The notes: generated by a model not told the origin, from the letters alone. Shown: positions 25,798-35,556, counted from the stretch's first letter. The stretch: DNA of 64,000 nucleotides from Domibacillus indicus (GCF_023715895.1 NZ_JAMBOO010000021.1:1-64000), one strand, 5' to 3'. Numbers and translations are program-made.

Positions 25798-27384
25798 TTA
25801 CTGCTTTGGAATGGTAATGGTAAATTGCGCACCGCCAAAGGAGCTTTTCGAAAGATAAAGATCTCCTTTTAGCTTCTGCAGTGTATTTTTCACAATCGCA
25901 AGTCCAATTCCGTGATTGTCCCCATCCTTCGTCGTAAATCCTTCTTCAAAAATCCGGTCCTGCTCTTCAGGCGGAATACCCGGACCGTTGTCTTCAATAT
26001 CAAAAATAAGTTCATGGCCGATATCAGTAAACGAAACACGGACTATCGCTTCTTCTCCCCTTAATCGTACGGCTGCCTCCATTGCATTATCAATCATATT
26101 TCCTAACACCGTTACAAACAGCTTGGTGTCAAAAGAAGACGGCACAACGGATAAGTTGCTGTCTTCGTCTATCTGAAAATGGACTTTCATTTCTTTGGAG
26201 CGGTGGATTTTGCCAAGAAGACAAGCCGCAATATACGGATCTTTTACAGAGGAAGTTAAAAACACAACGACATCCTGCCGCTCTTTTACTTCGTCCGCTA
26301 TAAATGACCTTGCTTCCTCATATTGCTCCAACACTATCAACCCATAGATGGTGTTTAATTTATTTAAATACTCATGATTTTGTGCCCGGATGTTGTCGGT
26401 AATGCTTTTGACCGCTGACATTTCCTCCTCTATTTTCTCGATTTCTGATACAGGGCGGATCGTTAAAACCGCCCCCTTTGTTTGATTATTCTGCCAAATC
26501 GGCGCACCATCCGCTACATAAAGCTGATGCCCAAACAAAAACCGCTGCCGCACAATGCTTGTCTTTTGGTCGATGATCGATTCAGCCATCCCAACGAGGC
26601 GGCTGTTTGTTATTTTTCCTTTCTCGCTAATTTGCCCCTCCAGCAGATTTCTCGCTCTTTTGTTGATAGACGTTATGTGATGATCGTTATTTACTGCAAT
26701 GGTTGCATCCCGAATAGATTCAAGGGTCGCTTCTTTTTCTTTAAATAAAAAAGAAATCTCTTCCGGTTCTAAATTAAAAATCAATTTTTTCACCCGTTTC
26801 GCTATCGTAACAGCTCCTGTTACGCCAAATAAACTAATAAACAGGGCGAAACATAGCAGCTTTAACCAATAGGCATTTCTCGCTTTATCTACTTCTGTTG
26901 TTAAAAAACCGACAGAAGCCACTCCAATGATTTCTCCATTTTTGTTGTAAATAGGGGCTTTCGCTTTAATGGCTGAACCCGAGATACCTGTCCCTTTGTA
27001 CACGACAGATTTTCCTGCTGAGAGGCTTTCCCTGCTGCTCGTCCCCATTTTCTTACCGATATGTTTTGTTATGTGATGGGAATAACGGACGTTATGTTTA
27101 TTGCCGATCACAACATATCCTGCGCCAGTTGATTGCCTGATGTTTTCAGCAATAGGCTGAATGCGCAGAGGCGGATTTGGATCATCAAACGCCTGGATAA
27201 TCGTTTCATTTTGAGCAGCCATTTTAGCCACTGTCATCGCCTGGCTGCCCAGTGACTTTTCAGCCAAATCTCCCATAAGAGTAAGAAAGATAGCGCTTAC
27301 AAAAAGAATCGTTAAAAAAACGACCATAGAAATAAGACCAATCATCTGCCCGAGCAGCTTAGGCCGCCTCCAAAGAATCGACAT
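25798..27384 (-). CDS. Sensor histidine kinase, CitA/DcuS family
   Basis: 528 residues. Two membrane helices (about 13-35 and 172-192) bracket an extracytoplasmic PAS-like (CitAP/PDC) sensor domain with SAGKSVVYKGTGISG. A cytoplasmic PAS (AIAVNNDHHITSIN-like) follows, then the SPOB-type phosphoacceptor region with His in QNHEYLNKLNTIYGL, and the ATPase with N-box NMIDNAMEAA, DNGPGIPPEE and GIGLAIVKN. The family senses citrate, malate or fumarate outside the cell. ATG 27384 follows GGGAGGTTAC. Confidence 0.92.
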   Translation of the reverse strand: MSILWRRPKLLGQMIGLISMVVFLTILFVSAIFLTLMGDLAEKSLGSQAMTVAKMAAQNETIIQAFDDPNPPLRIQPIAENIRQSTGAGYVVIGNKHNVRYSHHITKHIGKKMGTSSRESLSAGKSVVYKGTGISGSAIKAKAPIYNKNGEIIGVASVGFLTTEVDKARNAYWLKLLCFALFISLFGVTGAVTIAKRVKKLIFNLEPEEISFLFKEKEATLESIRDATIAVNNDHHITSINKRARNLLEGQISEKGKITNSRLVGMAESIIDQKTSIVRQRFLFGHQLYVADGAPIWQNNQTKGAVLTIRPVSEIEKIEEEMSAVKSITDNIRAQNHEYLNKLNTIYGLIVLEQYEEARSFIADEVKERQDVVVFLTSSVKDPYIAACLLGKIHRSKEMKVHFQIDEDSNLSVVPSSFDTKLFVTVLGNMIDNAMEAAVRLRGEEAIVRVSFTDIGHELIFDIEDNGPGIPPEEQDRIFEEGFTTKDGDNHGIGLAIVKNTLQKLKGDLYLSKSSFGGAQFTITIPKQ

Positions 27385-27557
27385 GTAACCTCCCGCTTTC
27401 TAATGGAAAAACTCTTTCTTTTATTTATCTCAATCCATAGAACATTGTCAATATTTTGTTCATTTTGTTCACGGTTTTTTATGATTTTCGCATTTCAAAT
27501 TAGGGAAAAACGGTGTATCTTTGTACGTATAGCATCTATTTTCTGGGGGCCGTTAAA

Positions 27558-28409
27558 ATGAATAACGAAATTCGAATTCTTGGAAAGAAACTGTCTGAGC
27601 TAAAATATGAAATTGCCCAGGAAATTCATCAAAGCCTTTCGCATATAACAAGTATTCAAGAAAAAGCCGGCTGGGAGAAGGAACGGGCAATCGAACACCG
27701 TGCCCAATTTATTCAAATGTTCGCAGACACTTTAATCGAACAGCCTGACCACGAACTTTCTTTAAAACGCTTTAGCAAATGGGGAGCGAAAACTGGAGAG
27801 ATCGCCTGCAGCCTGAATGCGCCAATGGATGATGTACTGCAGACGACAACCATATACCGGACGGCTATTTGGGATGTATTAAAGCAGGAAATGAAGCAGA
27901 AGCAAATGTCTGTTGAAACGGTTTTTGACAGCATCGCCCTTATCGATCCGCTGCTTGATCAAGCCGTTTATGCGTTAAGCATCACTTATGTGAAGTTTCA
28001 TCGAGAAGCACTTGAGCAATCGGCTCAGGCACTTTTGGAACTTTCTGTACCGGTTGTGCCGATCACAAAAGGAGTAGCTGTACTTCCGCTGATTGGCAGC
28101 ATGAACACGGAACGGGCAGCTCTTTTGATGGAAGAAGTACTGCAAAAAGCAGCCAAGCTTACGCTTTCCCACCTTCTACTTGACCTGTCCGGTGTTGTAA
28201 CGGTTGATACGATGGTTGCCGATCAAATTTTCAAGGTGATCGATGCCTTGTCCCTGCTTGGCGTAAGAGCGTCACTTATTGGTATTCGTCCTGAAGTAGC
28301 CCAAACGATGGTGACAATCGGTATTAACGTGGGCGAATTGGATGTAAAAGCAAATTTGGAAGCGGCATTAAAAGATTTGCAGCAGTCCGCCCATTTGTTT
28401 TCCTCTTAA
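27558..28409 (+). CDS. RsbR-type stressosome protein with STAS domain
   Basis: 283 residues from ATG 27558 (TGGGGGCCGTTAAA upstream). The N-terminal half is the helical non-haem-globin-like sensor module of RsbR paralogues. The C-terminal half is a STAS domain with DLSGVVTVDTMVADQIFK and GIRPEVAQTMV, which keep both threonines that the RsbT kinase phosphorylates in B. subtilis RsbRA. RsbR paralogues build the stressosome that controls sigma-B. No rsbS, rsbT or sigB gene is nearby, so this is a dispersed paralogue (RsbRB/RC/RD-like). Confidence 0.85.
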   Translation: MNNEIRILGKKLSELKYEIAQEIHQSLSHITSIQEKAGWEKERAIEHRAQFIQMFADTLIEQPDHELSLKRFSKWGAKTGEIACSLNAPMDDVLQTTTIYRTAIWDVLKQEMKQKQMSVETVFDSIALIDPLLDQAVYALSITYVKFHREALEQSAQALLELSVPVVPITKGVAVLPLIGSMNTERAALLMEEVLQKAAKLTLSHLLLDLSGVVTVDTMVADQIFKVIDALSLLGVRASLIGIRPEVAQTMVTIGINVGELDVKANLEAALKDLQQSAHLFSS

Positions 28410-28450
28410 AAAGCAATCGAATTCCTTTTCACGATCATCCGGTAAAATTG

Positions 28451-28490
28451 AAAAAAGGCTGCCTCAATGAAATGAGACAGCCTTTCTTTT
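28451..28490. terminator. Bidirectional terminator
   Basis: Stem AAAGGCTGCCTCA / TGAGACAGCCTTT with A-run left and T-run right, between the convergent rsbR-like and ABC substrate-binding genes. Confidence 0.85.
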
Positions 28491-29510
28491 TCATTCGTGT
28501 GCAGGTAAAAATTCAGTTGTAAACATCTCACTTGTTTTAAAGTCTTCTTTCAGAAGGCCAATCTCAAGCAGCTGTTGTTTCAAGGTGTCCCAGCGCTCTT
28601 CTGTCATATAGCCAATACCATGTTCGGCAGCATCCTTGCCGTAAATATATTCGTGCTGCGTTTTCGTTTCAAAATTCAAAGCTTCCAGCGCGATATTCGG
28701 GTTTTCTCCAACAATGACTTTATTGATCTCGTCTGAAGATTGTTCGTAAGACTGCCAGCCTTTTATATAAGAAGAAACAAACTTCTGGACGATTTCCTTG
28801 TGGCTTTCCAAATAATCTTTTGTTACAAACAGCACAACGTTATAAGGATCATATCCTGACTCGGAAACAAGCATCGTTTCCACCGGTACTTTTTCCTGCT
28901 CCATAAAAAACGGCTCGGACGTCACAAAAGACTGGGTCACCGATGTTTTATTGTCGATAAAATTAACATGCTGGCCGTTATAGCCAAGTTCGGTTACCTT
29001 GCTGAGGTCATATTTGTTTTTAAGAAAATCCCAATACGTAATGCCCGGTTGAACAAACACTTCCCGTCCATTTAAATCTTCAAAGTCCTGAATGTCTTCT
29101 CCCTTATGGTACATAAATGCCTGTGGACTGCCCTGCATGGTGGCGGCGACTGCTACAAGCTCAATGCCTTGATTGCGGGCAATCAGCATTTGGTCGGCAT
29201 GGGCCAAACCGAATTGGGCATCACCGGCTGCAACAATTTGAACAGGCGATACTTGTGGTCCGCCCGGTTCTACTTCTACATTCAGCCCGTTTTCTTCAAA
29301 GGTTCCTTCTTCCAGAGCGCTGTATACACCGCCGTGCTGTGATTTCGGGAACCAGTTTAGAACAAGCTTTACATCTTCTGTTCCCCCGCTTGTATCGGCT
29401 GCTTCACTCTCGGTTTCGGTTGCCCTCTCGGATCCGCACGCTGAAAGCAGCAGCCCCATGGCTAATACAGAAGCCAGAACCCCTCTTGTCTTCCATTTTA
29501 CGTTCTCCAT
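28491..29510 (-). CDS. ABC transporter substrate-binding lipoprotein (NMT1/THI5-like)
   Basis: 339 residues. Lipoprotein signal ending LLLSAC, then an NMT1/THI5-SsuA-type receptor: VKLVLNWFPKSQHGGVYSALEEG, VAAGDAQFGLAHADQMLIA and LNGREVFVQPGITYWDFLK. This family binds pyrimidines (HMP), purine/hydantoin derivatives, nitrate or sulfonates. The adjoining purine genes make a purine or related heterocycle the best guess. ATG 29510 follows AAGGGGGAAGAAAA. Last gene of a three-gene operon. Confidence 0.87.
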   Translation of the reverse strand: MENVKWKTRGVLASVLAMGLLLSACGSERATETESEAADTSGGTEDVKLVLNWFPKSQHGGVYSALEEGTFEENGLNVEVEPGGPQVSPVQIVAAGDAQFGLAHADQMLIARNQGIELVAVAATMQGSPQAFMYHKGEDIQDFEDLNGREVFVQPGITYWDFLKNKYDLSKVTELGYNGQHVNFIDNKTSVTQSFVTSEPFFMEQEKVPVETMLVSESGYDPYNVVLFVTKDYLESHKEIVQKFVSSYIKGWQSYEQSSDEINKVIVGENPNIALEALNFETKTQHEYIYGKDAAEHGIGYMTEERWDTLKQQLLEIGLLKEDFKTSEMFTTEFLPAHE

Positions 29511-29529
29511 TTTTCTTCCCCCTTGCCGT

Positions 29530-30390
29530 TTATTTTTCTGATTTCATCGCTGATTCATGCCAGCTGCCAAGAAGCATGTTCGAGAACAAGCTGACAACGA
29601 GGTAAAAACCGATGCCAAGAATAGCAGCGGCAATGCCGCATGAAAATAAAAAGGATGTCTTTACTTGAATGGCGGCGACTGTAATTGCATAACCAAGACC
29701 TCCGTTTCCACCGCCAATACCCGCTACATACTCTCCAACAATGGCGCCGACAATCGACAGCGTGCATGAAATTTTCAATCCTGTCATGATATACGGCATG
29801 GCCGCTGGAATACGCAGCTTCCACATACGCTGCCATTTCGAGGCATTGTAAAGCGTAAACAGCTCATCCATATTTTTATCAACCGAATTAAGCCCCATCA
29901 ACGTATTGGAGATCACCGGGAAAAATCCGATTAAAAAAGAAATGACCACAATAGAATTGAAGCCGGCCCCAAACCAGATCACAACGATAGGGGCAACAGC
30001 CACAACCGGGATGGTCTGCAAAATAATAGCGTACGGATAAATACTCCGCTCTAATATTTTCGAGCTGGCTAAAAACACTGATACCCCAATGCCAATAACT
30101 GCACTCAGGAAAAAGCCAATCACTGATTCAAAAATGGTAATGCGGATTGCTTCCGACAGCAGAGCCCAGTCCGAAACGGTTGCTTCCCATACATCCGTCG
30201 GCTTCGGCAAAATATAATGCGGCAATCCGAGCGCTAAAGGGATGGCCTGCCAGAGTGTAAGAAACAAAATAAACGCGATCATAGGTCCGAGATAAAGCTC
30301 TTTAAAGGTTGAAGCAAATGGCCGCTTTCTCTTAGGCACAGCTGCGAGCATGCTTTGCTGCTTTGTTATTTCCATTTCAGGCATCGCCAT
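29530..30390 (-). CDS. ABC transporter permease (SsuC/ThiX type)
   Basis: 286 residues with six predicted helices and the BPD_transp_1 EAA loop (LFTLYNASKWQRMWKLRIPAAMPYIMTGLKI). It pairs with the ATPase and binding protein on either side. ATG 30390 begins directly after the ATPase stop, with AAAGGAGACGG upstream. Confidence 0.9.
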   Translation of the reverse strand: MAMPEMEITKQQSMLAAVPKRKRPFASTFKELYLGPMIAFILFLTLWQAIPLALGLPHYILPKPTDVWEATVSDWALLSEAIRITIFESVIGFFLSAVIGIGVSVFLASSKILERSIYPYAIILQTIPVVAVAPIVVIWFGAGFNSIVVISFLIGFFPVISNTLMGLNSVDKNMDELFTLYNASKWQRMWKLRIPAAMPYIMTGLKISCTLSIVGAIVGEYVAGIGGGNGGLGYAITVAAIQVKTSFLFSCGIAAAILGIGFYLVVSLFSNMLLGSWHESAMKSEK

Positions 30391-31182
30391 TTATACCGTC
30401 TCCTTTCGGGATTCATGAGACTCAAGGCTCGCTGAAGCGGTCTCCACATACTTTGAAAACGCCGGTTCTGTTCTCATGCCGAGCTCACGCGGGTAAGGAA
30501 GATCCACATCGATAACAGAGGAAAGCCTGCCTGGCCGGGCGGACATTACGGCAATTTTAGAAGACAAAAAAACGGCCTCGTACACATTGTGGGTCACAAA
30601 CAAAACCGTCATCTCTTCTTTTTTCCAGATATCAAGCAATTCCATTTGAAGCGTCTGGCGGGTCATTTCATCAAGAGCCGCGAACGGTTCATCCATGAGA
30701 AGAAGCTTCGGCTTCGCAGCGAGTGCCCGCGCAATCGATACGCGCATTCTCATACCGCCTGAAAGCTGGCGCGGGTAGGAAGTTAAATGGTCTTTTAAGC
30801 CGACCATCTCAAGAACTTTTTGAGCGGTTTCTCTCTTTTCTTTTTTGCTGCCTCCACGCAGTTCAAGAGGCAGCAGCACATTGTCCAGCACACTCCTCCA
30901 CGGAAGCAGGTTTGCATCTTGAAAAACAAAAGCAATGTCATTCGTATGTTTAATCAATTCTTCTGGAGGCTTCCCGAAAACAGATACTTCTCCTGAGGTG
31001 GGGGCACCGAGCCCAGCCACCATACGCAGTGCTGTAGATTTACCGCAGCCCGATGGTCCAAGAAAACTGACAAACTCCCCTTCTTTTACCGGAAAATCAA
31101 AATGATGAAGAGCAACCGTGCCTGTGTTATACACTTTACTGACATGCTTAAAATAAACAGCCTGCTTTTGGTCCATCGCCAT
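30391..31182 (-). CDS. ABC transporter ATPase (SsuB/TauB type)
   Basis: 263 residues. Walker A GPSGCGKST, Q-loop FVFQDANLLPW, signature LSGGMRMRVSIARAL (a Met-containing variant typical of the nitrate/sulfonate/taurine group), Walker B LLLMDEPFAALD and H-loop VTHNVYEA. ATG 31182 has AAAGGAGAGAATGAC; the upstream frame to 31278 has no ribosome site and includes promoter-like DNA. First gene of the importer operon, separated from pucE by a terminator. Confidence 0.92.
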   Translation of the reverse strand: MAMDQKQAVYFKHVSKVYNTGTVALHHFDFPVKEGEFVSFLGPSGCGKSTALRMVAGLGAPTSGEVSVFGKPPEELIKHTNDIAFVFQDANLLPWRSVLDNVLLPLELRGGSKKEKRETAQKVLEMVGLKDHLTSYPRQLSGGMRMRVSIARALAAKPKLLLMDEPFAALDEMTRQTLQMELLDIWKKEEMTVLFVTHNVYEAVFLSSKIAVMSARPGRLSSVIDVDLPYPRELGMRTEPAFSKYVETASASLESHESRKETV

Positions 31183-31293
31183 GTCATTCTCTCCTTTCGA
31201 TCTCTTTATGTAACATCTATTGACATCATAATAAGAGAAATAGCCAAGCTCAATGTGTATGATGACCAAATTTAACAAGGTTAGTTAGAAATA

Positions 31294-31336
31294 AAAGAAA
31301 AAAAGAGTGTAACCCCAATAAGATTACACTCTTTTG
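31294..31336 (-). terminator. Terminator at the end of the puc operon
   Basis: Perfect 12-bp stem AAAAGAGTGTAA / TTACACTCTTTT with minus-strand TTTCTTTTAT beyond. Confidence 0.85.
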
Positions 31337-31357
31337 CGTCAGATTATCTAACAGAAT

Positions 31358-31849
31358 TTATGAAGAACAAGCCCGCTGAACAGACCGGATGATGCCGCCA
31401 TACCCTGTGCACCGGCAAAGATTGCCCGAAAAGGCTTCCTGAATCGCCGCTTCATTCGGCTTTGGATTTGATTCAAGCAGGCATTTTGCCGCCATGACCA
31501 TGCCCGGTGTGCAATAACCGCATTGAAAGCCGCCTTCTTCGAGAAATGCTTCTTGAATAGGATGCACTCCGTTTTGATCAGAAAGCCCTTCAACCGTTTC
31601 CACCGAAGCCCCTTCAAGCTGATAAGCGAGTGTCAGGCACGAAACAGACAGTTTACCATTGATCAAAACCGAACAGGCTCCACAGCGTCCGATGCCGCAT
31701 GAAATTTTTGTGCCGGTTTGACCAAGCTCATTTCGCATTAAATCAACAGCTCTCATAACAGACGGAACGGTTAATTGAACAGGCTTACCATTTAACTGAA
31801 AGGACAGCTCTATCACTCCAGCGCCTGCTTTTTCAGGATTGATTTTCAT
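31358..31849 (-). CDS. pucE: Xanthine dehydrogenase, [2Fe-2S] subunit
   Basis: 163 residues. N-terminal plant-type ferredoxin cluster (CGIGRCGACSVLINGK...C) and C-terminal helical domain with the second cluster (CGYCTPGM, CRCTGY), the standard arrangement in molybdenum hydroxylases. It passes electrons between the Mo and FAD subunits. ATG 31849 (GGGGTGTCCTGT upstream) overlaps the pucD end by 17 nt. Confidence 0.93.
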   Translation of the reverse strand: MKINPEKAGAGVIELSFQLNGKPVQLTVPSVMRAVDLMRNELGQTGTKISCGIGRCGACSVLINGKLSVSCLTLAYQLEGASVETVEGLSDQNGVHPIQEAFLEEGGFQCGYCTPGMVMAAKCLLESNPKPNEAAIQEAFSGNLCRCTGYGGIIRSVQRACSS

Positions 31850-34067
31850 ACAGGACACCCCTTTCCATCGACTGCAGCACAGCCTCCGGCTTTACCGGCA
31901 GACGGCTGACCCGAAAGCCGATTGCATCGTAGATCGCATTGGCAATTGCCGGCGCTACAGCTACCGTTCCAATTTCTCCAACACCCCGCGGGCCGTAATG
32001 ATCTCCAGGAGGAAGCGTCTCAATCGCTTCAAGCTCCAGGTCAAACGGTACATCTTGAATGCCTGGAACCAAATAAGAATCGAAGTTTTCTGTCGCATAC
32101 TGTCCTTCTGTCATCACCACATCTTCCATTAAAGTATAGCCAAGCGCCATTACGCCGCCGCCCTCAATTTGCCCCCTATAGCCCATTTCGTTTACAACAG
32201 GGCCGGCTGCTGTAGACTGATGCAGTCCGGTGACTTTTATTCTTCCAGTTAAAATATCAACCTCTGCCTGGGCCACTACACCGCTGTATGTGTATAAGTA
32301 GTGAGCCGAGTCTATTGCGTCCGGTGAAACCGGAAAATCAAACTGGGTGGAAACCACAATCGGCTCTTTGCCGGCTGCAAGAGATTCAAAGGAAAGCACG
32401 CATTTTCCATTCTTCCAAACACCGCCCGGTCCAATCGAAAGCACATTCTCTTCTGCACCCGTTTTTTGGGCGGCCCGTGCAAGCACCTGCTTTATAAAAG
32501 ACCCTTTTAACCGCTGAAGTGAATGCCAGACCATACTTGTTCCGCGTGAAGCGGTAGTGGAACCGGACGAAGGAACGAGAGCCGTATCTCCAATGACAAT
32601 GGAAAGGTCTTCTTTTCGGCATCCTAATTCTTCTATTGTCACCGCTTCAATCACAGCCAGAATTCCCTGCCCCGCTTCTTCAAATCCAAAGGCAATTTCA
32701 ATCTTTCCATTTTCTTTTAAAGAAAGCCGCCCGCCGGCAGGGTCCATTCTCCCAAAGCCAAGCCCGCCGCCGTGCATCGTTACAGCCATGCCGATACCGG
32801 TCCGCTTCCACTCGCTCGCTTTCGGCATCTGCTGCTTTTTCGCCTGGTATACTTGAGCTGCCGACTCTAATACCTCTAAAGCACCATTTGTCTGGACAAT
32901 CCGCTGCCCGAGCGGTCCAAGGTCCTGTTCATGGCGGATATTAAGCCGCCGCAGCTCCAGGGCATCCATCCCGATTGCAGCAGCCAGCCGGTCCATCTGC
33001 CCTTCCAATGCAAAAGTAATCTGATTGCCTCCAAATCCACGAAACTCCCCGGAAACACCATTGTTTGTAAAAACAGAGACACCCTTTGTGTCTACTGCCT
33101 CAATCATGTACGGGCCACATGCGTGCTCAACAGCGAAGTCTAAAATTGCCGGTCCTAATGTAGCGTAGGCCCCTGTATCGGCTGTAATCGTTGTTTGATG
33201 GGCAAGCAGCCGCCCATTTTGATCGACGCCGGTTTTCATTGTAATGCTCATCGGGTGCCGTTTAATGCTTGAACGCATGGATTCCTGCCTTGTTTGGTGA
33301 ATTTTCACCGGCCTGCCTGTTGCAAGCGCAAGCAGCGCCCCATACGGCTGAATATTCAATTCATCTTTTCCACCGAATGAGCCGCCCATCGGACTGGAAA
33401 TAATCCGAATTTTTTCTTCCGGCATGCCTAAAATACGAGATAATTGAAACCGGTCTTTAAAACCGTGCTGCGTACCGACATATACTGTCAGCGCCCCGTC
33501 TTTTTCAGGCACGATAACGCCGCCTTCTGTTTCCATATAAGCATGAAGCTGCCGGGGAACTTCATATGTTTCTTCTACAATGTTTACGCATCGCGAAAAT
33601 GCTGTTTGGATATCGCCTTTTTGAAAGCCGGCACGGTGAAGGATATTGCCGCCTGGGTGAAGGAGAGGAGCCGACTTGGCCAATGCTTTTTCTGGACTGT
33701 CCACTACAGGAAGCGGTTCATAGTGCACCTCGATCAGTTCAAGCGCTCGTGCAGCAATTTCTACCGACTCTGCAGCAACAGCTGCAACCGCATCTCCCAC
33801 ATACCGAACTGTATCTTTACATAAAACCGGCTGATCCGGGGTAACGATGCCAAATCCGTTTAAGGCAGGCACGTCTTCGTGGGTAATAACCGCCTGTACA
33901 CCTGGCAGCTGACGGGCTTTCTCTGTGGAGAGGGAGAGGATACGGGCATGAGGGTAAGCGCTTCTTAGCACTTTTGCCCAGAGCATCTCTGGAAATGTAA
34001 GATCCGTTAAATATTTTAAGCGGCCTGTTACTTTCTCTTTGCCGTCCGGCCGAATTTTTTTCTTCAT
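31833..34067 (-). CDS. pucD: Xanthine dehydrogenase, molybdenum-binding subunit
   Basis: 744 residues. It oxidises hypoxanthine and xanthine to urate at a molybdopterin centre. Recognisable parts: the small N-terminal domain IRPDGKEKVTGRLKYLTD, the Mo-domain SSPMGGSFGGKDE, GEFRGFGGNQITFALE and the C-terminal catalytic Glu in GPRGVGEIGTVAVAPAIANAI. ATG 34067 with AAAGGAGATTGGCT is favoured over a TTG 6 nt earlier. Confidence 0.94.
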   Translation of the reverse strand: MKKKIRPDGKEKVTGRLKYLTDLTFPEMLWAKVLRSAYPHARILSLSTEKARQLPGVQAVITHEDVPALNGFGIVTPDQPVLCKDTVRYVGDAVAAVAAESVEIAARALELIEVHYEPLPVVDSPEKALAKSAPLLHPGGNILHRAGFQKGDIQTAFSRCVNIVEETYEVPRQLHAYMETEGGVIVPEKDGALTVYVGTQHGFKDRFQLSRILGMPEEKIRIISSPMGGSFGGKDELNIQPYGALLALATGRPVKIHQTRQESMRSSIKRHPMSITMKTGVDQNGRLLAHQTTITADTGAYATLGPAILDFAVEHACGPYMIEAVDTKGVSVFTNNGVSGEFRGFGGNQITFALEGQMDRLAAAIGMDALELRRLNIRHEQDLGPLGQRIVQTNGALEVLESAAQVYQAKKQQMPKASEWKRTGIGMAVTMHGGGLGFGRMDPAGGRLSLKENGKIEIAFGFEEAGQGILAVIEAVTIEELGCRKEDLSIVIGDTALVPSSGSTTASRGTSMVWHSLQRLKGSFIKQVLARAAQKTGAEENVLSIGPGGVWKNGKCVLSFESLAAGKEPIVVSTQFDFPVSPDAIDSAHYLYTYSGVVAQAEVDILTGRIKVTGLHQSTAAGPVVNEMGYRGQIEGGGVMALGYTLMEDVVMTEGQYATENFDSYLVPGIQDVPFDLELEAIETLPPGDHYGPRGVGEIGTVAVAPAIANAIYDAIGFRVSRLPVKPEAVLQSMERGVLYENQS

Positions 34068-34088
34068 AGCCAATCTCCTTTCCCATTT

Positions 34089-34943
34089 TTATCGGTCAGA
34101 TCGCAAAGCCGCTAACAGCAGATTGGCTGCGACGATGCGACGGTAATCCGCTGAGGCGAACACATCACCGATCAAAGCCGATTCTTCTTTGATACTTTCT
34201 GACAGTGACGCCAGCACATCATCCGTCAGTTCCTTTCCAATGAGCTCTCTCTCACACATCTTCAAACGACGCGGTGTGTTTACTCCGCCGCCCGCCACCA
34301 TCCGAATTTCTTTAATGGTCTGCTCATCTGTCATTTCTCTGTACATGGCAACCGTCACAACAGATGGAATAAACGCTTCTCTCCGTCCGACTTTCCGAAA
34401 AAAACAGCGCCCTTTTATAGGAGAAGAAACCGTAATATCCGTTAAAATGGCGGATGCTGCCGGAGATTCCTGCTCACTTACATAATCATATATCCATTCA
34501 GACCGAATGCCGTTTTCACAAAACCACGAAAGGCGCGCATCAAGTGCCAGTAAGACCGGAATGGCATCACCGACGCCATAAAGGATATTGCCGCCGATTG
34601 TACCCCGGTTACGCACAGCTGGCGAGGCAATGGTGCTGATCGCTTCTGATAAAACCGGGCACTTTTCTTTTACAAGCGGATGATTCCGGCACGTTTCCAG
34701 GTCGGTCAGCGCCCCTATTCTGATCGAACCGTCGACCGTTTCCTCAATGTCTGCGAGTTCCCGAATCCCTTCCAGGCTGATTAAATGAGGAGGAAAGGAT
34801 AGGCCCTGCTCCCGCTGCATTTGCATAAGTGTTCCACCCGCAATAAACCGCGATATTCCGTCAAGCTCTTTCTTTAAAGACCTCGCTTCCTCCAGACTCT
34901 GTGGCTGCCAGACAGATGTTGGCACCGGCATTTGCATTGTCAT
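34089..34943 (-). CDS. pucC: Xanthine dehydrogenase, FAD-binding subunit
   Basis: 284 residues, CoxM/PucC family. FAD contacts: FIAGGTLMQM near residue 35 and SPAVRNRGTIGGNILYG. It hands electrons to NAD. ATG 34943 follows GGGAGGGGATGGA. The first 83 nt overlap the 3' end of pucB in another frame, an unusually long overlap (see findings). The conserved N-terminus (WQPQSLEEA) lies in the overlap, so the start cannot be moved past it. Confidence 0.92.
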   Translation of the reverse strand: MTMQMPVPTSVWQPQSLEEARSLKKELDGISRFIAGGTLMQMQREQGLSFPPHLISLEGIRELADIEETVDGSIRIGALTDLETCRNHPLVKEKCPVLSEAISTIASPAVRNRGTIGGNILYGVGDAIPVLLALDARLSWFCENGIRSEWIYDYVSEQESPAASAILTDITVSSPIKGRCFFRKVGRREAFIPSVVTVAMYREMTDEQTIKEIRMVAGGGVNTPRRLKMCERELIGKELTDDVLASLSESIKEESALIGDVFASADYRRIVAANLLLAALRSDR

Positions 34944-35556
34944 TCCATCCCCTCCCGGCCACTTGTTTATAGTCCTGCATCGTATCAATATCAAAAAAAG
35001 AACGGGATTCTTGGCAATCAATCATTCGTCCGTGCCGCGCAAAAGAAGGCTGCTTCAGCAAACTGCCCGCTCCCCGGTCTCCCTTTAACTCCTGCAGCAC
35101 AGGGAAACAGCCGTTCGAGAAAAGAACAGGCGGGCGCGGAATACCATCCAGACAAGCCGCCACAAAAGGAGCCTTTGTTTTTTTGTAGGTGTGGACGATT
35201 TGATTGATTAATTCCACCCTGGTAAACGGCTGGTCTGCCAAAAGAATCACCGCTGCCTGCGCATTCATTTGTTCTGCGGCCCTCAAGCCAAATGAAAGTG
35301 TATGCGCCTGCCCGCGGCTGGCTTCATCACAGACGGCATACGACCAATTCTCTTGTTTAAAAAAAGCGGGCCCAATCCAGCCGGCCCGGCTCTCTCTCTT
35401 TCCCGCCACAATAACATGATCCAGTGCCGAGGAAAGAGCCGCATCGAGCGAAGTACTGCCAATCGTGGCACCGCCAAGCGGCAGCGCCAGCTTATCGCAC
35501 CCCATCCGAACACTATTTCCGGCAGCAAGCAAAATACCAACAATCGGCCTGCTCAT
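34861..35556 (-). CDS. pucB: Molybdenum cofactor cytidylyltransferase-like protein
   Basis: 231 residues of the MobA/MocA nucleotidyltransferase fold: VGILLAAGNSVRMGCDKLALPLGG (GTP/CTP loop), DEASRGQAHTLSFGLRAA, ILLADQPF (metal Asp) and GIPRPPVLF. It probably prepares the cytosine form of molybdopterin and assists XDH maturation. It extends about 30 residues past the usual end of such proteins, into pucC. ATG 35556 overlaps the pucA stop (ATGA). Confidence 0.88.
   Translation of the reverse strand: MSRPIVGILLAAGNSVRMGCDKLALPLGGATIGSTSLDAALSSALDHVIVAGKRESRAGWIGPAFFKQENWSYAVCDEASRGQAHTLSFGLRAAEQMNAQAAVILLADQPFTRVELINQIVHTYKKTKAPFVAACLDGIPRPPVLFSNGCFPVLQELKGDRGAGSLLKQPSFARHGRMIDCQESRSFFDIDTMQDYKQVAGRGWNDNANAGANICLAATESGGSEVFKERA

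Noticed and set aside
31839-33844. Numerous 60-130 residue ORFs opposite pucD
   Set aside because: Shadow frames of a well-supported 744-residue gene with GC-rich codons.
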